64,000 bases of DNA, taken from assembly GCF_019649055.1 (NCBI RefSeq), contig NW_026570262.1:620001-684000 (forward strand), written 5' to 3'. The notes below the pieces were generated by a model. The model saw nothing but the letters and a program-made list of their open reading frames with translations. It did no database searches and was not told the DNA's origin. Positions within the stretch are counted from its first letter, which is position 1. Each line of letters starts with the position of its first letter. Origin of the DNA: Paramacrobiotus metropolitanus. Its lineage: Eukaryota; Tardigrada; Eutardigrada; Parachela; Macrobiotidae. The position numbers were made by a program, and so were the translations under genes. This document shows, piece by piece, positions 34,282 to 46,000 of the stretch.

Positions 34282-37200
34282 ATGGAGCACGTTCCGGGCA
34301 AACGGCGATCATCGTCGGGAGAGCCAGGATCGCCGAAGAAAGCGAAGAGAGTGGAAGAAGAAACAGTATCTGTTTTTCGGCAGTATGACATTCTTTTAAA
34401 AATTGGTAAGAGGATTACCTTAACTGGGAGCCCGAATACCGAAGCAGCAGTGTTTGCCCAGCGAGGAACAGTGGAACACTATTTTTTTGTCGCTGAAAGG
34501 ATGTCCTAATCAGCTAATCTGGGGAATTTTTTTATTTTTTTTAGAAAGTGTTGCAATTATCACCTTCTCCAAACTCGAAGAACTGCTCGGAGCAGAGAAG
34601 CAGCTGACTGCCAAAAACCTGCTGGAAAGTTTGAAGGCAGGCGTGATCAACTGCTGGTCAGCTTTGGAATGGTTCATCGCAGCTGACAGCCTGGTTCGCC
34701 GACGAGTCTTAGGCACGGTGGTGGAGGTGCGCATGGCAGCCTCAGCCGGCAGCGAGCAGATGTTTAATTTAGGGTAAGTGGGAGTGTACTCGTTTTATTA
34801 TTTTTCATGATTGTGTGGTATTGGGTTGTTTTATATTGTTGTATTTTTTTCATATTTTTGTTGTGAATTTTTTATTTTTCAAGTATTGTTTTATTGTTGA
34901 TATTTTTATAATCACTTTTCAAATTAAGTATTGAAAGAATTTTGTGCGGTGTTTTTTTTTTTGTTTTTAGTATGATATATCGTTAGCGTTAAGTAATAAT
35001 ATACAGTATTTATCGGGCGGCTGAAGAAAATGGCCGTCTCCGTTTTACGTTTATTTCTCGCGAACGATTTGTCGCACCGTATCGTGTTGACAGTCGTTCG
35101 ACAGAGAATTTTACTTACTACCAAAATTTTAATTACTTGATGCTTGCGCCTGGTGCGCTGTACATTTAGCGCATTTCGTCACTTTTCGAAAAAATTTCAC
35201 TTTTATAACCTGATATTTTAGGCATTTTTGCTACAATTTTTTTGCTGCCTGGTAGAGTGAAATAGGAAATTAATGTCGGCTTAACTGAAATATGTAGCTA
35301 AGGCCTTGCTGTAGTAGAAACTAGTTTGGTGCAGATCAATACTTCTTGCATTAGAAAGGAATTGATTTTGAAACTCTACTTCCGTTTCACTAGAATTTCA
35401 TTTGCATGGCCTAAACTGACTCGTCTCCTGGCCGAACGCAATCACCGGAAAACCACAACTCTTAGCAGCAATAAAACAGGAAACAACTGCCCTACCAAAA
35501 ACTGTAATGCAAAATACTGCCATCTACTTAGCTGAGTAACAGCAATTTTTAATTTAGAAATAGGGAAATTTGAAATTTGGTTTCCGGGACATCCCCAAAC
35601 TCCACCTAATTTTTCAAAATAATTTACTGTTAAATTAGATCTTTATATAGGGCTAGTGTAACTTAACTTTTGTATGTAGTAAAGATTGCTCTTTCGAATA
35701 AAATCAATACGCTGCCAATCAGACATTAGATTGACTCAGTACACCGTGAAAAATCAGACGGCCATTTTGTTCAGCCACCCGGTAGTAAGTGGCTTTCCCT
35801 TGCATGGGTCAGGCCATCGTTAAAATGCGTTTATATCCAAGTCCATACTTTTTGTCTGGTAAAAGTTTTTATTGGGTTATTCACAATAACATAGGCTAAA
35901 TGCAGTTCTCAACATATAATAATGTGGTCGATCCACTGGAACGGTTAGTACATATTTACAAACCGTAAAATTAATGATATCAGTCATAGTACTATAATAA
36001 ACAGAAAAAATATTTATATGAAAATTGTAGATAGTATTTTTTAAATAGAAAAAGAAAGCATAAATATTTTTGCATCTTTCTGTAAAGGGTGTGGTATAAA
36101 GTGTTGAGACGCCTGTAGTATTTACACGGCTCGTCCAGGTGAAGCATGCGCGGCGAGTGTCCATACATTTTAAATTCTAATGTGCATGTCAAGAAAAGGA
36201 AGATTTATCGACTCAGTTAATAGTGCACTCCATGGCCGGCTTGGTTGTAATAGCATTAGAAAATTTAGTTGATATTTGTGCTGCTATGTTAATTCGTGTA
36301 CAGAGTAGTATGCGCGGACGTTGAAGATGCAGCATTTAATTTTTTGCGAAAATACGCTGGGCAAGACAAAAAAATTTCAAAAAAAAATTTTCAAAAATTT
36401 TTTAAGGAGACTGTGCCGTTGGTATTGAATCAAAATATTAATTTAAGGAGTGGTCTTAGGTCTGCTGTTGTATGAATAAATAGCCTGTTTATAGTATTTT
36501 CTGTTTTAGTTTTCAGTAGTATAATCTGCTAACTTTATTTTCCTGCATTTAAGCACATGACAGCGTCATATATTGACATCAACTTGAGCGAATTAAATAT
36601 CCTTTCTAATTACATAAGATAAAATTTAAAAAAAATGGACACCTGAATTTAAATAAATAATTAAATTTAAATAACTTGATTGGCGAAGCGCATTCTACTG
36701 CTTTTCTCAAGCAGCGTTTTCGTTCAGCTATTGCTAAAGGAAACGCTACGGCTGTTCTGATCACATAACCATTTAACTCTAGAGAGGGGTAGGAAGTTTG
36801 GTTGTTTTTTTAATGTTTAAAATTTTTGTTTTAACCATGAAGTAATTTGCAGCGCTTGTGATTATTTTTATTTCGGTAGCTACAAGGCGTCAATAAGTAA
36901 GTTGAGCCATAAATCTGAATATGTAAATTTTTTTTAGCGATATCCCGACCCGATACAAGGACGTGGGTGTGACTTTTACTGCAGTGGCACCGCTTCGCCC
37001 GAATGCCTCCGGATTGCCGTCAGACAGCGATACTGTTTCTGCCGCCACCCCATCCACGTCCCAGGGTATCGGGTTTTCAGTCGGCGCGATTCTTCAGGTA
37101 GATTCATTCTTCGTGCATGTGGCGAAATACATTCGAGTTTCGCCTGGTCCCGACTACGTTACCGCCTTGTGGCAGGTTACCAGATACGCAGATAAACATA

Positions 37201-38942
37201 ATTAGTAACAGCAGATATCGTGACGTTTCTGTAAGTTTTCGACAGAACAGATTTTTGGCACATTTGTAAATAATCATATAATTGAAAATTTTTCCCTGAC
37301 AGGTTTCTGTATTTTGTATGCGCATACACGAAGTATGAATCTACCTTATGAAACAGTGAAAGTATTAAAAATTTATGTCAAAATAAATTTCGGTTACTGA
37401 ATTTGTAATAATTATAAAAAACATAAATACTAAGTTGTATTGTTTGTAATTAGGGCCGGCGTCGTGAGAGTTTTAAAGTTGTCATCGGAGTGCTAGGCGA
37501 AACGCGCTACATTGTTGTCATCAACGGTAAGACAAATTCTGTTATAATATTTTCTTATTTTTTGATTACCTATATCTGTAACTCCCAGCAGGTATCCTGT
37601 TATGTATTTTTAATAATTAATAAATTTTGATAAGATATTCTTCTTAAATTTACTGTCATTCATAAATTGTTACGCGATCCTTTATTGATAATTTTTCATC
37701 ATCCACTAAACTGTCACGTTTCGCAGAATTGTAATGGTACGGTTTTGCATGCGTAGACTATGTTCCGGCGCCGGCGAAGATGGAAGTGCTGGTGTTGAAG
37801 CACGACGCCCAGCATGCCGCCCATAATGTGCAGCGCAACGGTGACGGCTCCGACGACGACGTGCAATTCATTGGTGCCTTTGGCCCGCAGCAGGCCGGCC
37901 AAAAGTCGGAGGAGACCAAGGACGCCGCCGATAAGAAGAGCAAGGACGCTGCGCAGGCCGCCATCGATAACACACTCCAGGCCAGCGACGCCAGCAACAC
38001 GAAGGTCAACCAGCAGCTGGATAAGGCCGAGGATGCCGTGCAGGACAACCGCAGCTTCCTGGAGCAGGCCAAGGAGGGCGCGGCGCACGCGGCCACCGTC
38101 GTGGGGGACAATGTGCAGTCGGCGGCTGCTGTCGTCGGTACGTCACATTAATTTCGTATTAATTTACAATACTTTGTAATAATTTTCCAAAGCAGTTAAC
38201 CGTGATGATTTTCTACATTTTTTTCCATCTGTTGCTTGCCCTTCATTAATTTTAATTTTCTAGTAGTTTCTTTATAATTCCTTAATAATTTCTAAATAGG
38301 TTCCGAGCTTCGAACTAATGCCCTAATATTTTCCTAAATATTTTTTATAATGCCTTAACATTTGTCGATTTTTTCGTCGCGGTTTCTTAATGAATTTTTA
38401 ACATTTTGATTTATTTCTGAATTCCTCTATAATAATTCATGAACTGCCGGATCTTGTTGTTGAATTCCCTTGGCCTGGTCCTGGTTACAGTCACTTGACA
38501 TAAATCAGTCCTGTGTCCATACTTCGGGATTTATTTTATTTTTTTAGATTTCGCATGCATTCGTTTTTTGTTACAGTTTTCGACTAGTTGTTTTTACTTA
38601 TTGCTTTCGTTTTTAAAAATTTCTTTGTAAGCCGGCTTGAACGAGCTAATCGTTAATGTGCGCTTGGTTTTTAACGAGCGATCGATTTCCGCCTTAAATT
38701 GACTACTAGCTGCCACGCAGTACAGGCATTCCGCCAGTATGCGCACAACTTAATTTCTATGGTTTTCTTTAGGCGGATACTCTGCCGCAGCGACTGGGGA
38801 CACCGCGCATCTCGCCATGGCCGCCTACGAGAAGGTGACGCCCGCGCTGGATCCCAATGCGCCCGCGACGACCGGCGACGGGGGGAATGTGCCGTACAAG
38901 AAGGAGGAGAAGACCGTCATCGAGCACAATGTCAACAAGTAG
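34282..38942 (+). CDS. Nuclear-signal protein with LEA-like alanine-rich C-terminus (six-exon model)
   Basis: Exons: 34282-34405, 34545-34773, 36938-37097, 37454-37526, 37757-38137 and 38773-38942. All are GT-AG with consistent phases (1, 2, 0, 1, 1), giving 378 residues. Residues 7-23 form a classical bipartite nuclear signal (K-R-R, nine residues, K-K-A-K-R). Residues 42-195 look globular; I do not recognise the fold. From about residue 225 the sequence is rich in Ala, Lys, Asp, Gln and Glu without proline (for example K-D-A-A-D-K-K-S-K-D-A-A), like group-3-type LEA helices, which typically fold on drying. An alternative is two genes: exon 4 could splice to 37727 and stop at once, and the LEA-like part could start at its own good-context ATG at 37780. 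A polyA signal lies at 39538. Confidence 0.6.
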
Positions 38943-39537
38943 ACGCGCACCCTGCATTTCCCTTTATTTATTCCTCTGAACTAATCATCTCGTCTCTCTC
39001 GCGCGGTCGCTGTACAATCAAACACGGTTCCAACTGATTAAGACTATTGTCTGTGCATTCCTGTTTATTTTTCGAATTTCGGTTCCCTTTTTTTGTATGA
39101 ATTTTCGTTGGTGTGGAGCAAACGTCATCGAGGATGTCGATTAGTTTTTTATGCGTGCCTTGTTCTTTCCTAAATCCTAAAAATTAATGATCTCTGAACA
39201 GTAATCTACAGCGTCTTTTGAGAGCGCCTTTTTTAATTCGTTTTTTTTGCTCACTGGTGTGGTAAAAGTTTATTATTTTTGTACTGGATACTGGTTTAGA
39301 GTGATTACTAGAGCATTAAAGATTGCTTCATTGGTGGATTTTAGTGGTACTATTTTTGGTGTGAGTTTTCGCAGCAAGTTTTATTAAAGATTGTAAAAAA
39401 ATAATCAGACAAGAAATTCCATATACATAGTATCTAGACTGCAAATTTGCATTTAAGTATTATTGTATTTTCTCAGTCGCAATCTCGTCGGCTTAGTGGT
39501 TTTACGTCGTACCAAACCAAATATGATTATTCCGAAC

Positions 39538-39543
39538 AATAAA
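39538..39543 (+). terminator. Polyadenylation signal of the LEA-like gene
   Basis: AATAAA about 600 bp after the stop at 38942, shortly before the 3' end of the convergent GRAMD1 gene. Confidence 0.35.
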
Positions 39544-40065
39544 TTATATGGCCTACAATCACATTCACAAACCTAATACGAAACCGCAACGATTTAATAC
39601 TCTCTGAATCGCGCACATTTACATTAACATAACCAGGAACAAAGCGCGGCGATATTAAATTAATCGCGAATATTGTAAAACACGCAACACAATATTGAAA
39701 CAAACGCTCCCGTAATCCCCGCCTCCATCACAGCATTCCTGTACAAATCAGCGAGAATCCTGCGCATCCGCTTCCCCCACGATTGCTGCATCACACAAGC
39801 CGAACGAAAAAAAAATCCACGCTGCGCAACCAGCGCTGCAGGTTAGAAAACCGGAAGAAACATGCAAAAAATAAACAGCAAAATCGGCATTTTAGCCACA
39901 CCGGGAATTCCGTAATCCAATAATAATCAGATCCACAACTGTGTTTGTGTCGGCGCAATTATCCATGAATCCATATATCACACGAAGCTTAGCGAGGTCC
40001 AGCGAAGCGCACCGTAGACAGCCCACGAAAAAGAAAGGAATAACAGGGGAAAATGGGGTAATGTA

Positions 40066-43000
40066 TTATTCACCGGAAGGAGGTATCACGTTGTCGATTT
40101 GAGATGCGGTGCCGGTTTTGATCAGGCTGCTCTGCAGCGTCTCCAGCGCCGTGCTAATCTACAATCATCAGATTCATGCTGTAAACAATTTCTTGAAAAA
40201 CTCCGGGTTTAATTTGAAATTACACTATTGAGAAATCAAACTTAGGTACAATCATGTATTCAGAATATTATTCACACATTACACTAAAATCTATCTATTT
40301 AGAAATCCTTATTCAGAAACTGTACCAATAATTTACTTCTCTGGAATTTAATTCTTAAATTATACTAATAATTTATTTATTGAAAATTTATAAATTAAAA
40401 ATTGTACTAGTACCTCGTAATTCGGAATTTACGAACCAACAAGATTTAATTAACAAGCACAGAAGTTACCAACTTTTATGTGCACAGCTACCGGGCCAGA
40501 CTCGTAGTGAAGGTTGATGTATTCCTGCTATATTTAATAACAACACAAGCAGCTTTAATTTTCAAACAAAAAATTAACTGCAATTAGCAAAATTATTAAT
40601 TATAATAACATCGTTATTAATATTTAACAGTCACTGTGTGCCAACTTATCACATCGTCTGTGTGCCCGCTGTAAAATTAAGCAATATGGTAGTGCAATGG
40701 CGATATAACCGTGCCCTCCAAAATGTCTCTATCATGGCTAAGGTTATATGATTCAGCAATACGGTCTGGTTGTAACAATAAACACATCAACTGGCACCTT
40801 TACTTTGACAATTTTTTAAAAAAAGGACATTCCCAGTAATAACCTGGTGATTTTTTTATAAACTTACAATTAATTCCGCTAAACATCAGTACTCCTACGC
40901 TATCCACAAAGCTTAACTGCTCACTTAAAATGCTCATCAAGTATTAAACCGAACTATAGATCAAATAAAGAATTTAAATTAATCATTTTTAACTGATTAC
41001 TCATAATATCAGGTTTTAATTCCAGTAAAATTTCTGAAAACTTTCTCTCGACACGACTAGGCTATCAAGGCATAATGCTTTTCGTGAACGAAATTAATTA
41101 CAGTATCAGACTGACTTAGGCGTGAAATATTACGAGTATCAGCTTTCACTACCATAACCGGATTTAATACTGTATTATTATTAAACAAAAGGGAATATTA
41201 CTGAACACACCTTGCGTAAGCCACTGAGAACACTGCCCAGTCCCTCATTGACATCCTTGAGCAAATGCGCGTTCCCCGTATCCGTCATGCTGGCGCGCAG
41301 TAATTCCATCCACTCCTGCTCGCCCACGCCCTCCCTAATCACGACAACACGCTTGTATTAATCGCCGCATCAACACAACAATGCTCGTATTTTTCGTCAG
41401 GTTTATTCCAATTTACCGCGGCGTCATCCGCTCAAATCCCGGCATCGGACCGGGTGGGCAGGCCGCGGGGGCTGGCGGCGGCAGGGGCGCGGACGGGGCG
41501 CTGTCCTGGCCTTCCCACACGCGCCAGTACAGCAGGGCGTTGATTAACAACAAGACAATAATGCTGCAAAAACAAAATAAAAATATGTCAAAAAAGAATT
41601 CGTTGAATTATCTAAGTCAGTGTACTACGACGCACTATTTTATCAGTCAATATTCCCAGTATTCGGTGTTTGTTAAGTTATCAAATTACTATTAGTAAGC
41701 TATCAGTGGACGAGTTTAACGCTTAAATACGGTATCATTATTAGCCATCACGCCAAACAAAGTTTTAGTGATGTGAAAAACTGTGAGATTATTTTTCCAT
41801 GAAAGCAGAAACGGCGCCCAGTCCCAGAAATTATGTCCCAGAAATTCCTTACCGCAAAAAAATCCTTATTTCTAATCTCAAGCTTTCGTTAAAGAAATCT
41901 CAATTTACAAAGTAAAATACAGTAGATAAAAAAATAAAACAACTTACAGTTACAGCGCTCTACTAGCACGTCGCAAATTTCCACACAGGCGTAAATATTT
42001 CTTACCCACACCCAGATGTTACTACGGCCCCTGCACTACGATCATCACTTTACAATGTCTTTTTCTCACAACAAGAGAGGGATCTCCAAGCCTCCAAGGC
42101 GACGTTAATAATCATTAATACAGTGGAAAATAAATTTTTTATTCCAGAAATATTCTGAATGTCGATAGAGAACACGGTATGGGCGGTGACTTACAGGTAG
42201 ACGAGCTTCTTGACTTTGCCGTACTCCAACTGCGTGACAAAGAACGTCCCGGCCGTTCCCTCCGGCAGGCCATCGGCCGCAACATGGTGGACACTCGCTA
42301 CGGCACCACCACCCCACATCAGAATTCATTTGGCAATTATTTTATTCTTTATTCCTTTATTTTATTATTATTCTTTATGATTTATTTATTTTATTAGTTG
42401 TAATAATGGTAATAAATCATCCCACTTACTGCGACTGCGGTGTCGCAGCAGCGAATGGGGACTGCCCGGCACCGCGCTGGCTGCCCCGCCCGCCGTCGTC
42501 TCCTCGCCTTCCCCGTGATGCGAACCGGTGCGGGAGCGACCCACCCGCAACGTGGCGTCCGAAGTCGAGCCGGGGATCTCCTCGTGGCCGGCGGTGGCCA
42601 GCTCAGCTTCGTACGTCACCAGACGACTTTCTGTAAACAGCAACAAAATCAACCACACGGTAAAAAAGCCGAGAATACATTCCCGGTGAACGTATCGGCT
42701 ACCGGTAACAGAAACCCACAAACGGTTACAAACACGGCTTCTTAACAATATGTAGTTAAAACACCGGTTTTCGGTTATCCGTTCTACAATAAAAATTAAA
42801 GGTGCAACATAAATCCGAAATTTCTAAAAAATCGCAAAAATATTTATTAGATTCGTAAATCGTGGTTTGCGCAGTAAATTAGTGTAAATCCTCACATCGG
42901 ACTGAGATTTTCAGTCGGCCACTACACTACAACATTTGTCAACATGCTATGCGTAACTGCTAAAAAAAATGTTGCTGCGACAGTTAACGCCTGAGATAAC

Positions 43001-46000
43001 GACAGTTATCGCCTTACGTACTGAGATCAGAGAAATAGTCGCGCAGCTGGTCCATCACGCCCTTCTCCAGCAGCGCCTTGACCGCCCAGTTGGCCTTGCG
43101 AAAGACGATTTCGGTTACGACACGCAAACGGCTGTTCTTGCTGTCCAGCTTATGCACCATGTAGTGCGTCACGACGGAAAAGCTACAAATACACAAGACT
43201 CGCAGGAAGAATGTAAAAATAATCACGTAAAATAAAATAATAATGCAGATAAATCCAGAAAACAATGTAGGAATAATCAGGTAGAAAAATCCAGAAAAAT
43301 CACCGGCCAATTTACCTATCGCTGTACGGAGCGCCGTGATTCTGGGCGACCGAGTCCACCAGATGCAGCCGGCCCGGAACTGATTCCTTGAGGAGCGTCT
43401 AACAAATTCAACGAAATGTTTGTTATGTCGCGCAATTACCTCAGAAGGATCGTTCGAATGATCTACCTGTCGTTCTTCCGTCCGAATGGTCTTCGGTCCG
43501 ACGGAGATGCAGTACTTCACATCTCGCACCTGGCAGTCATTGCTGGGATCCAGCACCCACTGGCCGAATTTCGTATCAAAAATCTTTCGTCGCAGGAACA
43601 TTTCCTGAAAAACGCACATTCATGATAACATAACATTTGATTCTCACAGTCACAAGGGTAATTAATGCCAGGTAAATGACATCCTAAGCAGTAAAGCGGC
43701 AACAAGTTCTATAGTTGACAGCAATCGTAGTGCAGCGGTTCAATAGAGGTCCCCGTGGTCTTAGCATTGGAAAAGAAGCAGAATTTTCAATATAGTCAAA
43801 ATCACGTTAACAAACTATATTGATGTATTTTTTTAATATTATTCTGTATTAGAGAAAGTGGAAAAACTATAGAAATGCATTTTACATGTGACAAAGATGA
43901 TAGAAATGTACATTCTACCGGCCCCTTCATACTACTTTAGTCCGCGTTATAATAAGCCAGCGCAGGTAGAAATAATAAAATAAATAATAAAATGATAGAA
44001 TAAACAGATAATAAAATGATAAAAGTAAAAACATCTAAAACAAATAAAAATAAATAAATGGCACTAAATAATAAAATGATAGAATTTAAAAAATTATTAA
44101 AAACAGCGAATATTACAGCTAATTCTCTCTTCCGCTATTTACCTTCAGCAGGGTGGATTCGGAAAACAGCACCAGGAACAGTTTATCAAACGGGACGTGG
44201 AATTCATGATCGATAAATCCCTGCGCCCCACTGGGCACCGGGGGAATGAACACCGGCTGCTGCTGGGCCTCCTCGCCCTCCGCCGACGCCCCACTACTCG
44301 AACTGCGGCTGGATCCGGACCCCACACTGCCGCTGCGGTTGCGCACCAGCTCCGGCGGGCCACACGGGCCCACACTGAACACCGGCCCGGCGTCCATCAT
44401 CTCCGTCTCCAGCTTCTTGTCGACGGCCCCGTTGGGCAGCGGGAACTCCCCGCCCCCGCCTTCCTGCTGGTGCTGGGCGGCCTGCGCTTCCGCCTCCGCG
44501 GCGCCGTTGACTGCCGAGATCAGCTCGGGCAGGGAGCGGAGGTAGGCCGGCTGCACGTAGTCCTCGTCGTCGCTGGTCAGGCCCAGGTCGTCGCCGTACT
44601 GGTAGTGGATGAACGACCACATTTCCGGCGGGCTCATCGGCTGCATCATTACACACCCATTTACATTTCCTAATTAATTTTCTCTTCTCTTTTTATGCTA
44701 ATCGATGGGCCTGTTATCAGTGGTTAGTGGATAAAAGAAAGCCGCCCAAGCGGTAAAAAAAACGGCAAGTTTATCACTACAAATTAATTTGCGTCTGCGC
44801 TTTTTTGCCTGGTGCGCTTCCCGTTTCCTCGCTTACAGCCAGTTTTCTATGATGCTAGTTGCTCTGCAAACTCTTCCAGTACAAATCTACAGGAAATCAG
44901 GCACGTCTGTTAAAAATCAGACAAAATCGATACTTAAGCTATTCAACAATTTTCTCGATCTTTGCAACCTGCTTTAAATGTGCGCAAAATTGTGATTCTC
45001 TATATTTTTTTATTGTGATTCTCCAGATTGTCATCGTACGGATAATGGATGAACGACCACATTTCCGATGGGCATCATGGTCTCATAGGGGCAGACAATG
45101 CACAGAACTCTTTTTACACAAAATTATATTTTTTTTAATTATATTCATTTCTGTTCTATTTTTAGGTCACTCGCTGGGTCTGTTATCAGTGAATGACAAT
45201 AAAGCGTAAAAAAACCTGAAAACTGTTAAGTATCACAACATTACTACTCGTAATTCGTGCCTGTGTTATGCTGTCTACACGCGGCATTCAACAATGCCTG
45301 GAACGGTTTAGTTTACAACCACACTACTACGAATCGCTCCCAGTACCAAGTACGTGATCTGGCACACTTTTTTTAAAATCAAAAGAAAACGATGAATTTA
45401 ATTTGTAGCAAACATATACGATACTTTCCGACATTTTTAAACTGTTTCATGCGCGCCAATTGTGTTTTATCTGATTTTTTATTATGCAGCGGATTTTGGC
45501 CTGATCGCGCTGGTCAGGCCCAGATCGTCGCCGTACTGGTGTGGATGAATGACCACATTTCCGGCGGGCTTATCGGCTGCAGACGATACACAAGGAATTT
45601 TGTACACATAAATTACATTTTTTATAATAATTATGTCATCTTTGTAGGCTAATGCTTGGGCCGGTTAGCAGTGAACAACAGAAAAAAGCAAGGAAAAAAA
45701 AGTAAAACTTATACCCCACTACTACTTTCAATACGGTGCCTCTACTATTGTACATATATATTGCCAAATGGGCCACATTTGAACAGACGATGGACTTATG
45801 AAAATTGCAGCCACTTTTCTACAATGTTATCCGTTATACGGACTTGTGCAGTACAAAAGTGTCAGATCTGCCAGTCAATTTTCTCTGGAATAAAAAAATT
45901 TATCCACTGAACGAAAAACTTCATTGCTGCAATTAAAAACACATTTAAAACTTTTGAACCTGTTTCCATGCGCGGCAAATTTGCACTGATTTTCTACTAT

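Noticed and set aside
33858-34388. 176-codon plus-strand frame overlapping the start of the LEA-like gene
   Set aside because: Different frame from the spliced gene, no motif; the ATG at 34282 with in-phase exons explains the region better.
37714-38111. Two minus-strand frames of 117-124 codons over the LEA-like exon
   Set aside because: Antisense shadows of an alanine-rich coding exon.
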